From contig VZSR01000393.1 of assembly GCA_013398615.1 (NCBI GenBank), forward strand, positions 965,857-1,029,856: a stretch of DNA of 64,000 nt. The letters run 5' to 3'. The translations under genes were made by a program, and so were the position numbers. Shown here one piece after another: positions 32,901 through 44,900 of the stretch. Source of the stretch: Brachypodius melanocephalos. Lineage: Eukaryota > Chordata > Aves > Passeriformes > Pycnonotidae. The notes beneath the pieces are model-generated. The model ran no database searches. It was not told where the DNA came from and worked only from the letters and a program-made list of their open reading frames with translations. Each line of letters starts with the position of its first letter. The stretch's first letter is position 1.

Positions 32901-35900
32901 ACAGCTGCTGGTCATTGCAGAAAGCTCCTGAGGCTTTGGCTTTTCCCTGTGCTCAAGGCTCCCAAATCCCTCTTCCTTCTCGAGGTGGGAAGGTTTTGTG
33001 AAGGCCTTGGTTCTTCCTGGAATGCTCAGAAGCTGCTGGTGCTGCACCTTTCCCCTGCCAGGTGCACCCTGCAGTGCTGTTTTGCTGGCTCAGGACTCTC
33101 CTGGATGTTCTGTTCTGGGCAGGAGCTGGAAGGGAAATTGCAGGGCAGCAAGTTGATCCACACAGAAGCAATGTCTGGTGTCTGGTGCAGATTTTTGTTC
33201 ATTTTTCCTTTGTGTCCATCAGCCTTTCTGCCTGGATGGTTGCAGTCTCTCTTCCTGTAGTCTGCAATCCCGGCTCTATTGGGATATGGACTTGACAGTG
33301 GCAACCTTGTTCCACAGAGACTAATAAACAATTAATAGACTAAAAGACAATTCTCTAATCTGGATCTGGATCTGCATTAACAAGAGCTGAAACTCAGTTA
33401 TGTTACCTGTTTTCTGGGATATCTCTGCTCCTTTAAATCTTCAGAATCAACATTATTCCAGAGGAAAAAGATTAATATATTCATGACTTGTCCACGAAAA
33501 TTTAAAATGATGATGCATCTACAACCCTAAACCGCCCCAAATTCCTGGGAAATGTAATCTTTCATCACCATTTTCTGTTTTAACAAAATCTGGATAGCTG
33601 GAATAAGCAGAATTGAGCTTTATTTTTCACGTGTCATTTGCAATGGCCAATTGTTGACTGGGCAGTGCAGGCTGTGACCTGATGGTGACATCTCCTTAGG
33701 AGCCCCCGGTGCTGGAAGCCGTGTGGCACCTGCACAGCGGTGACATCGCCGGCCTGGCAGAGCTGCTGGAGAGGTGAGCAGGGCTCTGGGGGTTTGCAGA
33801 TGTAGCTAAGCTCCTAAAGCCTGTTGAAACATAATCAGGGATTAGTCATGAGTATTCTGGACTGAGGATATAGTCAGGTGCTGGCAAGGGATCAGATTAG
33901 CAGGATTTAGGAGCTGCTGTGGGTTTGGGGGGTTACTCTGGGGTAATTAGCCCAGTTTAGGTGTGGTGGCTCCTTGGTGTCCACCAACTGGGCTGGAGAA
34001 AAAGTCTTGCTGTGTGGAAGGTGGGTGCTATCATCTTCACAAAATCCTACACTTTTTTGGTCTGGCAGAGTTAATCTCCAGAGAACTGTTAGTCTAAGAA
34101 TTTTGGGTTTTCTCTTTTGCCCCCCAATAAGTGTCCAAGACCAAGTTGGGCAGGGCTTGGAGCAACCTGGTCTAGTGAAAAGTGTCCCTGCCCAAGCAGG
34201 GGGTGAAACAAGATGAACATTAAGGTCCCTTTGAACCCAAACCATTCCATTATTCCATGATACACAGCTAAAAACTCACCCATTTGTCAAGTTCAGGGTG
34301 TCTCCTTATTATGTCAAAGGAATGTCCCAGTGATTTTCTAGGCTTCTGATATTGGTTTACTTGTCTGTTCACAATGAAAGCAATTTAAGGGAACCAAAGG
34401 CACAGATTAAGAATTTGATTTCTTTTTTGAAGCATTTTCATCCAAGTGTCTTAGAAATTGGAACTGAAATTCTTGTAGCGGAGTTTTCTCAGTGGAAACT
34501 TTCATGTCAGGGATGAGGAAATACTTAGATGCACAATTTCACACACATTTTTCCTTTGCATGTGTATGTTGCAGGATCTTTTCAGACAGCAAATAATATA
34601 AAAAGCAACTGTAAAGAAACTGTGCCGGTCCAAGTTAAATAAACCAAGTGGCACATTTAGGGCAGAGTGCACAGGTGGAGAGAGCCAAGCCTTACAGAAA
34701 GCAGAAGGGATTGAACTGAAGGTGCTTTTGTGTGTTGCAGGAGCCCAGCAGGCCCAGCAGCAGTGGAGTGGCTCTGCAGCAGCCTCTGTGGCCTCTGTGA
34801 GCAGGCTGGGGACATCTCCTGTGGGGACACAGAGCTGGCACAGCGAATTCTCTCAGGCAAGGCCCTGGGCTGGGAGCAGGGCAGAACCTCAGAGGTGTAA
34901 CAACACAGGCCTCACTTTATGTTTCCTTACCTCATTTCTCTGGGGAATATACTTTTTATATGTCTGGCAAGTTTAGCAAATTTTCTCCCTTTGAAAAATA
35001 ATTGGTCTGAATTTTTCCATCCCTTGGAGTTATGATAACTCAAGAAAGGAGGGTGGTGAGGGGTTCAGGGATGATACACTGGCCCTGTGATACTCTGCAA
35101 AATCCCAGAGAGATTTGGGGCCAGAAATATTTCAGAGTTCCATTTCCCCCCTGTCAATTTCTATTATTTATTTTCTTAGTTTGTTTAGGAAAAACAATCC
35201 CTCCAGTGTCTGAGTGTGGACCAGTGCAGCTGATCAAGTACAGCCCCTCTGAGTTCTGCAGAGGTCATGGAGCACAACTGCAAATTCTTTAGACTTTATA
35301 ATCCTTGAAGTTCGGGATTCTTTTTCCTGGGAATGATTTTACTCCAAGACAGTAAATGATTCCTGCTGAGTGGAGGCTTTTCAGAGGCTGTTGGGACAGG
35401 TGGGAGGGGAAGGAGCAGGTGATCTGTGTGCAAATGGAATGCTGGAACATCAATTCCTTCTTGATTTGCAGACTTTGCCACCGTGTTTCTTCAGAATGGT
35501 TTTGAGCAGGCTTCGGAGCTGGGAAGGAAGGTGGAATTCCAGAAGGTTGCCTACGTAAGGACAAAATGAACCTGGTTGCAAATGGTGCTTTAATAAAGCA
35601 ATTTCATTAATCTGTGGCTCTTGCTGAGCACAAATAATTCAGAGCTTGGAGCTGCAAGGAGAGGGTGGTGGTACAGGTGCTGGAGTAGGGGAAATGGTGA
35701 AACCAGAATTGAGACTTTTTGTATGGAGAATTGCTCCAAGGTGGCACATCAAGGGGTTTTTAAACTTCCTTTCACCTGGATTGCTTGGGTCTTCCATTTG
35801 AATATGAGACATGGAATGCTGTAAGGTTGGAAAATGCTGCCCTTCTGTCTGTTTTATCTGTTCTATTGCAGAGCCTAAGGTCAAAGTGAAGCTTTAAGAG

Positions 35901-38900
35901 GGACAAAACTCTTTGAGTCAATTTACTTTTCCTGCATTGAACTGCAGCTCTTTAAAACTCTAAACCCCCTAATTTGTTGATTTTGAACAGATCTGCCGTG
36001 CTGTCTTACAGAGAATGCTGGCATGTAAGTATTGCTGTGATCCCAGCTTTGTGCAGCCACTGCTGTTTCCAAGACTTCTATTCCTTGCTCAATGCTGAAT
36101 CCCTAAGGAGAAATCCTTTGCCTGGCTGCTTTGTCTCTGCTGTTGTGCATAATATTTAAGTCACTGATTTTATTTCCCTCTGCTTTCTCTGTGGTTCTCC
36201 TTAAAGTGTCTCCAGACACTGCAGATAATTTCTTGCCTTTTATGCTACTTTTTTTTTCTGCTCCCAGCTGTAACATCACATAGATATCTAACCCAATTTC
36301 CTGATTTTTAACATGTTTGCTTGAAAGCAGGTGAGCACAGAGGTTAGGTCAGGATCAGTTTTGCTGCTTATATTTATTTTTTCCGCCTAGTGAATTAAAC
36401 TTTGAATTGACAGCGGCGTGGACGATTTCGCTGACTCACCGTTTGGATTTGCAGGCTAATGTGTTCTGAAACCTCTATTTTTGTGCTGAGCAAAGACATC
36501 TAGTGTAGGTGTGTAGTCTTTAAACACCAGTGTTCACGAGCTGCAACGTGCCTGCCCTGGCCTGAGCTGCCCCGGTGCCAGTGCTGAGGGCTCAAGGCAG
36601 CAGCGCCTGATTTACCAGCAAATCCTGACGCAGAAAGACTAAACACACTCACACGGGGGTTATTTTTGTCCTGTGTCACAGCTGATCCTCACGGGAAGAT
36701 GCTGTACCTGCTGCTGTTGCTTACACCCCTCCTGTGTCCCACACCCCTGGTTGGTGTCACCTGACTGTGCAGCTGCTGTCACTCCTGTCTCCTTAGTGAC
36801 AGCGCTTCCCTGCTTTCCTTGCTGGCACGTTTCCTGCTCAGTGCTGCTGCAGAGGCTGCTGCTTTCTCCCTGCTGTAAGGTGACCCCATGCCAGGCCGTA
36901 CCACCTCCCCTCCATCCCCGTGGGCACTGCCAGCCCCACCCCTTGCCCCAGGTCTCGCAGGCAGCACCATCTGTACCCAGAAATGCCTCACAGACCTTGT
37001 GAGTTCTTCTAAAAAGGGAAAGCTGCGAGAGAAGTGCTTTATTATTTAGTATGTATGAATCCCATCTCAGGTGGCCCTTTAACAGTTGCAAACCAGCCCT
37101 TCTCAACAGAGGAGCAGGGATTTGGGAGGAGGAGGAGCAGGCTGTTGGCAGGCAGACAGGAGTCTGCATCCTGCTCTTCATTTGCCCTTCCCGTTTGCGC
37201 AGCCTGCACTGCCACACTCGCAGCCTGCGTGCCTGCAAAATGCATTACATGGGGTTTATATAAGATATTTTATTAGTCCATACTTTTGAGTCACCTTTGA
37301 GGGGGTCTCACTTCATTAATCTTTGGAGAACATTGGGATTTTTAATGTAAAAGAATTCCCTATTACTGAAGACCTTCACAGGATGGGAAGGACAGGCTGG
37401 GAGTAGCATGGGAGCAGTGTGCTCACTGTAATGATCTGGCAGTGTTGAACTGCTGTGCCTGAAGATAAGCTGAGTTTATCTCCTTTGCTTTATTCTCCCC
37501 TACTTAACCTTAAAGTATTCCTCAGCAGGAGAGGAGAGTGTTACATCCTAAAGCTGTGGTAGCATGTAAGGGATGTCTGGTTCCCTGCCCCTGCTCAGTA
37601 AATTTTCTTTTCAGTTTTTTTTTTTATTTTTTCTTAGCGAAATGATTTGAGTACACAAACCAAGCTCCTTTAACAGTTGAAAGAGGAGGGTTTTCAAGGC
37701 AGGGTGGCACAAAGCAGAAGTGCTGCTGCAGCAGACTGCAAAGCAAAGGGTTTCCCAGTCTGTGGGCTCGGAGTGCTGTGGGCTGATCGTCAAGACAACG
37801 CGCTGCGCAAGCTGCCAACCTGTTTGATCTCTCCCCGTCGTTTTGGGGCAGATCGAGCTTTTAAAGGAATTCCTGCTATGCAAATAGCACATTACGAACG
37901 CTCGTGGCCCTCCCCCAGCCTGCTCTTTGTTCGGACCGTATTTTGCATGTGGTTAATTCAGCTTGTGCAAATCCCTGCCTCCAGACAGGCTTCACGATGC
38001 TTACGCTCACAGATGCGTTAGGGTTGGGTTTGGAAATGAAATACCGATAGTTATGCATTTTTAGATGGCTTCATTATTAGCACGTTCTTGGGAACGTTTT
38101 TTAATTGGTTCAAGGTCGGTGGTAATAGTTTCTGAGTCTCTGTGTCACTTTGGAGAAAATCTGGTGAGAATTTAGCTGCTGAGTGCTTTGCACATCTCTC
38201 TAGCGGGGTCACCTTTGTCAAGGGGCACCAATTGCTCATTCCTGTTAGTTCCCATGTGATCTTTAGTGTCACAGTTCTTTTCTCATTGGGTTTTTGTGTG
38301 TTTTGGGGTCCAGGGGTGCTTGATGCTGTTGGTAAAGAGAAGCAGGAAGATGTTTCCATGGTGCAAGCTGTGAGGTTCTGGTAAGAAACGTTCCAAATGG
38401 TATCAGGAGGAGGCTTTTATCTGCTGTTGCACTTCTTACTGAAATAGGAGGAACGTTGTTGGGTGGTTTTTTCCCCTTATTTACAGACCCCCCCCCCCAC
38501 CTCTCCCAGTGATACTTGTCCTTGGTATTCTCCTCTAATAAAATATGTGCAGACAAAAGTGCTTGTAAAAAAAGATAAGGGCCAGGTAAGAAGGGGTTCT
38601 GGCAGTGCTGGAGCCAACCCTGGACTTCCCTCTTGTCATGCCAGAAATTCCCCATCAAGTTTTCTCACTGCTTCTGAGTGGAAGAACCTGGAAGGTGAAA
38701 TCATCTCCAATTCCTGCTTCCAAATTTGTTTTATTTAACTGCTTTGTACATGTCACCTTCATCCCCGTGCAGGGATACCCCTTAGACTCACATTTGTAAA
38801 TCTGATGGCTACGTAGTGTTGAGTAACCATGAGTTGTTAGTTTGTTTTTTTAATACATACAGAAAAATATATATTTGTGGCAATTTGAGAAGATGGATGT

Positions 38901-41900
38901 AGAATAAAAATCAGACATTCACCCTAAGGTGCACCTGGTTGTTCCTATTGCATCAGCAGGTGGTGGATCATATATTATCAATGCCTGGCTGGTCATAACT
39001 GATCAGTACCTGGCTGATCATATTTAATCAGTACCTGGCTGACATCGTTTCTGGTGTTTCCTTGTCCCTTTCAGGCTGAATGTGTTCAACGTGTCTCTTT
39101 ATGGAAGTGTGGCTCACCCGGATTCCTTGAGGCAGTTTTTCAGACACACCCTGACCGAGGTTCTCACCTACAACCCCGTGCTGAAAGGTGGGAATGGGCA
39201 GGGGCAGGTGTCTCCAGGTGTGTCCAGATGTGTCCAGAGCTCTGTCCCCCACTGAGTGGGGCCCAGCCTGGAGAACCCAGAGCCAGAGCAGCCTCCAAGC
39301 TTCTTAGCTCCTTCCTAGGGTCTGCAGAAACAGAGTGCCCAGTCAGGCAAAAAAAGTCATCTGAGGGTCATAGTTCAGGAGAAAATTTTGGTTCTAATCC
39401 CAGATCTGTAACTGTGAAGCTTGATGTTTTTAGGAAGGAAATATGTTTGAGCTATGAAATCTATTGTAAAATCCCCCAAGCTGTGGTCTGGAGCTGCTTG
39501 TTTGTTGTGTGGGAGAGCTGTGTCATTGCTGGCTCCTAGATGAAGGAGGTTAATGAGGGAAAAGCTGATTCCTTGCTGATTCTCTGTGCGTGTGCCATGT
39601 CAGCCTAGCACGTGTGGTCATGAAAACAGCTCAGGGGTGACAGTGCCATGGTGGAAGGGTCCAGTCCTTGTGCCACAGCCCATGTTCCAGAGACAAATGG
39701 GAGACAGAATTCCAGTTTTTGATGGCTGCACAAGGGAAACGTGTGTGTTTTGGGTGTGTTTCAAAACCTGCTGCTGAAGTTTTCTTTTTGTGGGTGCAGT
39801 GTCTGATGCCATCCAGATGCAGAAGGAGTGGAGCTTTACCAGGACTTCTCCCCTGCTCACGGCTCTGTATCGCAAGGTACATCTGCCTGGTGTCACTCAG
39901 AGAGCTTTATTATGTTGGGTTTATGTCCACTGAGATACCCGAAATCAGATTATTGGAAATTAGTGCAACATTATCCAGTTGCAGAATCCAAACCAATCGC
40001 CAGAAACTCTGGGAGGAGGAAGCATGAAGGAAAAGAACTACAGTGGCTTTTGCTACTGCAAATGAGAACAAAGATGCTGATTGCAGATGTGAATTTTCAC
40101 TGGTACAGAATAAGACATGGATTCTGAAAGAATTGAAATTTTACTGTTTATTGTAGCTGGTGCTGGTTCTAGTCCAGGCTGATATTTGGACCTGGGAAAC
40201 TGATCAAAAGCTGCAGGATAGCTTGAAAAAGTCACAGAAAAGCCATCTGCCTGTCATTTTTGTCTGTATTCCCCTCTTTCTTGTGGCTGTATGTCCAAGC
40301 TAACAGGAATTGCCATCATTCCTCCAGCTGTTGGTGGCATTCAGTGTGAAGGAATCCATCTGCCAGCTGCAGCAGGTCCTGGAGACCCACGAGGTGAACT
40401 GGCAGCACGTGCTGTCCTGTGTGTCCACGCTGGTGGTGTGTCAGGCTGAGGCTGAGCAGCTCTTCAAGGGTAGGTGGGCACTGCCAGCCTGGTGTGTGCC
40501 TGTGCTGCTTGGGTGGGGAGCAGGGGAGTCATCCACAAGGGTGGTTCCTGCGTGGAAAAGAGCAGCAGCACATCTGCTTTTCCACTCAGACTTTCCATGT
40601 CCGTGGTGCTGTGAATGCCAGGCCTCGTGCCTGCCACTTCCCAAACTTTGTGCACAGCCCGGGGTGGTTGTTTGATGATTACCTTCATTACTAATTGGAG
40701 TAGTGATTACTGAACCTTAGTTGTAGCTCACCTTTGCAGAGCTTGTTTGTGAGAATTCCTTACTAATTATCCCAGTGCTGGACTCCCTGCAGGGAATCCA
40801 AGTGTGTTTGACAGTTGAAAGTGCATAAAAAAATAAAATCAGACCCCAGAGTTTCTCCAGGCTGCAATACATATCCTGTCTTATGTTTTATCACAGGTGT
40901 TTGTCTTCATTTACTGCAGAAAATGCAGCACTGTTGTCAGGAGCAAAGTGTGAGGTTATTGTTTTATGTTCCTAGATCTACTGAGCCATCTCCTGCTAAA
41001 GGCCTTTGGGAATTATGACATGGAAAATATGATCACTGCATTCCTGATCGCTCGTCAGGCTGCTCTGGAGGGCCCTGCTGTCTTCATGCCTTACTCTGAA
41101 TGGTTTAAGGTAAGACTAAGGGAGGCCTGACTCAGTCTTAAAGTGAGATGAGCTTGATCTTAAACTCTCAAAGCCTGGGTGAGCTTTATTTTAATTGTGG
41201 GAGGCAATCTGTGTGTAAGGAATGTTCTGCTGCATGGAGAAAGCCTTGATCCAGACAGGATAACCAGGAATAAGAAAGGGGAATAAAAATACAAAAGAAA
41301 AGTACAAGCAATTGTATTGATATTAGGAATGACTGAATATTTGTTACTGCCTTTGTGTCTGCAAAAAATAAATTTGTTTGGCTTTCCCCAGTTTTCCCTC
41401 CTTTCATCTTTTAGGTCCACCTTGCCTGTTCTAGTTATTTCCTAGGAATGCAGACGTGTAATTCCTGTTATTATCATCATCTTGGATGGATTTCAGTATC
41501 CTGATAAGCAGGACTGTTGTTATTGCATAAGTTGGGGGTTATGGCAGAGGAAGCATTCCTGTTTCCTGGAGGTTTGCATGCAGCTGTAATTGCTGTGTTT
41601 GACCTTACAGGTAATTGGTTGTTGCTTTTAACTATAAACAGGTGGGTATTTTAGGGATGCAAATCTCCACGTAAATTCAACCTGGAAATTCCTTTGTGTG
41701 AGTTTGCAAATCTAGGCTCAGCTTTGGCTGATAGAGCGTCCAGGAGGTATCAGAAGGTAAACTGGTTGTGTTCTCTGTAGTCTCAGACTGGTTGTTTTCC
41801 TTAGAATGCCCAGATAAACCTGTGTAGAAACCTGCAGATTTGTGGTTCCCTCGTGAATCTCAATCTTTTGGTGCATCTCAGAGTTGCATTGTTTAAGAGT

Positions 41901-44900
41901 TCTCATGGCAGCGAACTTCCACAGAGACTTCTGTAAGACTTGGGGACAAGGGATGGAGGGACAGGACACAGGGAATGGCTTCCCACTGCCAGAGGGCAGG
42001 GATAGATGGGATATTGGGAAGGAATTGTTCCCTGTGAGGGTTGCTGAGGCCCTGGCACACGGTGCCCAGAGCAGCTGTGGCTGCCCCTGGATCCCTGGAA
42101 GTGTCCAAGGCCAGGCTGGACACGTGTTGGAGCAACCTGGGACAGTGGAAGGTGTCCCTCTCCTTTGCAGGGGATTGGATCTAGGTGATCTTTAAGGTCC
42201 CTCCCACCCAAACCATTCCATGATTCTACAAACTTTCTCTGGAAATTCTTCTCCAGAAAGATTCTGCTGACAGAAATGGGATGTTTGGGATTGGTGTGGT
42301 CGCTTAGGGCACTGCTTGGATGAGGATTCTCTCCATTCTGAAAGGCTGTCTTACCATTTTCCCCTGTTTTAGGCTTCCTTTGGGAGTGCTGGTGGCCACC
42401 ATGGGAGCAGTAAGAAATCTCTGGTCTTCCTCTTCGAGTTCCTGTCAGAGCTGGTGCCCTTTGAAGCTGCGCCGTACCTGAAGGTGAGGAGGTGCTGGCA
42501 GAGATGGTTTTCAGGTCCAGAACTGCCCCAGAGTGACTGTCCTTGTGCCTTTCAGTAGGTTCAGCTCATTACAAATGTTGTTATAGTAATTGGATTACTT
42601 CTGGTTCATTATTCAAACCCTTCTCTTCCTGAAATAAGGAAGGACAAGATTTTTTTAATTGATGGGGGGAATTCCTTTTATGGAATTAAATTTAAGCACT
42701 TCACCGATTTTGTTTGTTTGTTGTTGTGAAAATGATGTCAGTTGCTGTGAAAATGATCGATCCTTAACCAACCAATAATGCCTTCCTTGGGGAATATTTG
42801 AGGTAAACATTGGCCAGGATTAGTTAGCTAGAATTTTACCTGGATTTCCTGTGACAATGGCAAATCTTGTTGTGATCTTTCACCTTTCAGGTGCACATCA
42901 TGTACCCACCCTTTGTGCCAACAAAGCACCGGTCCCTGCTCCTGGAGTACATCACTCTGGCTAAAACCAGACTGGCTGACCTCAAGGTCAGCAAAGATTG
43001 TCTCTTTGGAGAAGAATTCTTTCTGGATGGGTCAAACCCTGCTCTGTGTGACCACCTGCACATCTCCCCTCACACAGGTGGCCATAGAAGACATGGGGCT
43101 CTATGAAGACCTCTCTGCCACCGATGAGGCTGTGCAGGTACTGCTGCTCTGTCTCCCAGTTTTCTCATCAGCCATGTCCCTTTTCCTCTGGAAAAGCACT
43201 GAGGGTGTCAACCTCCCTGCCATTCCAAAGCCGAGTGTGCTGCCAGGTCTCCAGCTTTAAGCCAGAGGTTTTAGTGGCCATAAATACAGGATCTCCCCAG
43301 TTTTCATGAAAACTGGAGTCACATTTTATAGGTATCTTGATTTTTTTCAGTGGAGCACTCCATCTCTGTGGTGTGGGACCAAAATGTGGATATTCAGAGG
43401 AGATTTGGGGACAGAATCTACACTCTGCAGTTTCACACTGTGGTTCATGATAAATTTTGGGTAACAACAGTAATTTATAAGGAAGTGTTTGTTTTTGTTA
43501 TTCCTTCCTACATTTTGGTCAGAGGAAGAGGCCTCATTTACATGATTACATGAAATACAGGCTGGGGACAGAGTAGCTGAATATAATACGAGAAGCCTAG
43601 TCCTGTGATGAACTCATAGGCATAAATGAAGATTTAATTTGATTTTTCCAAGCCTGATCTGTTTGTCAGTTGAGAAACTTGTTGCAGCTTGAGGTGTCTT
43701 ACAAATCAAACAAGAGAAACCCGGGGTGTCAGTGCCTCTGCCTGCAGGCACAGGCTGGAAGTGGAGATGATGTCTCTTAATTCCCCATGTACAACTGAAA
43801 CAGAGTCACAATAAACCAAATTCAGAACAGAAAAGGTAAGTTTATCATCACCCTCCGTTTCTCACATCTTTCTCTCACTCCTCGTGTGAGGCAGCCCCAG
43901 GCCCAGGCACTCCGTGATGTTGAAAAAGCCCTTCAGATATTTGAAAACACCAGGAAGATCCCAACCTCTGTGATAGAAGCCAGGTACTGTGTGCCTTTTC
44001 AGCTCCTCCTGGGCTTAGCTAGGATAATATTGATAATAATAACAATAATTGTAGAAGCCAAGGCTGAATCAAAAGAAGGAAATAAGAAAGATTGAGGATG
44101 TGAGCAAGGGAGGTTTGGGGAAGTTCTTCCCACTTCCTGAGGAGTCATCTTAATAGAGGATATTTGTGGGGAGAGTGAAAAGGCACATTCCCCTGTGCAA
44201 AAGAAGTCCAAAACTATTCCAATAAAAAGCAAAATGAAAGAAATTAAAAACCATTGGCTAATCTGAACCTGGCTTGTCCATGGTTACTCATGTTTCCATG
44301 AACATTTTGCATTTGCAGGAGCCAAATTAACTCCTGAGGGGTGGGGATGGCACTTTGGACCTTTGGCATTGTTAATACTTTGCTCTGTTTGTTTTCACAG
44401 CATTTTCAGAAGACCATATTACACTTCCTGGTTCCTTCCAGCTTTGCTCAGGCCCCGTGTGGTCAGTACTTGGTTTTTTTGTCTGCCCCTCCCATTAACT
44501 GTGTGCTTGTACACAGATAATTTGCCCCTGACCTGCCTTTTCCTCTCTTGCAGCTCCCTAAAACCCCAGATGGACGCATGGCTTTTATAGACTCCTTGAA
44601 GAGGTATTCAGACATCCCAGTGTTGTTTTTCTGTGCTGCTGGGCTTTGTTTTTGGGACATTTGCTATCAGATTATCAGAGGCTTTGACACCTTGGTTACA
44701 ACCAACCTTTTGGCAGGGCTTGGTGGCCCAGCTCTCTGGCTTGCAGGTTGTGCATGGAGGAACTTACCTGTGTAGTCTTCATGTCTTTAATTAGTCCTCT
44801 GGCCACTGTGAAATCATTATTTAGGAGTCCCTCTGGCTCCAGGCCAGGTACATTTTTATGCAAATCTTGAAGGATGCAGCTGAATATAAAATTTCCCCAG

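Noticed and set aside
36700..36765. Short ATG frame with a signal-peptide-like leucine run in FANCA intron 9
   Set aside because: It is only 21 codons, on an intronic CTG-rich stretch with no supporting context, so chance is the simpler explanation.
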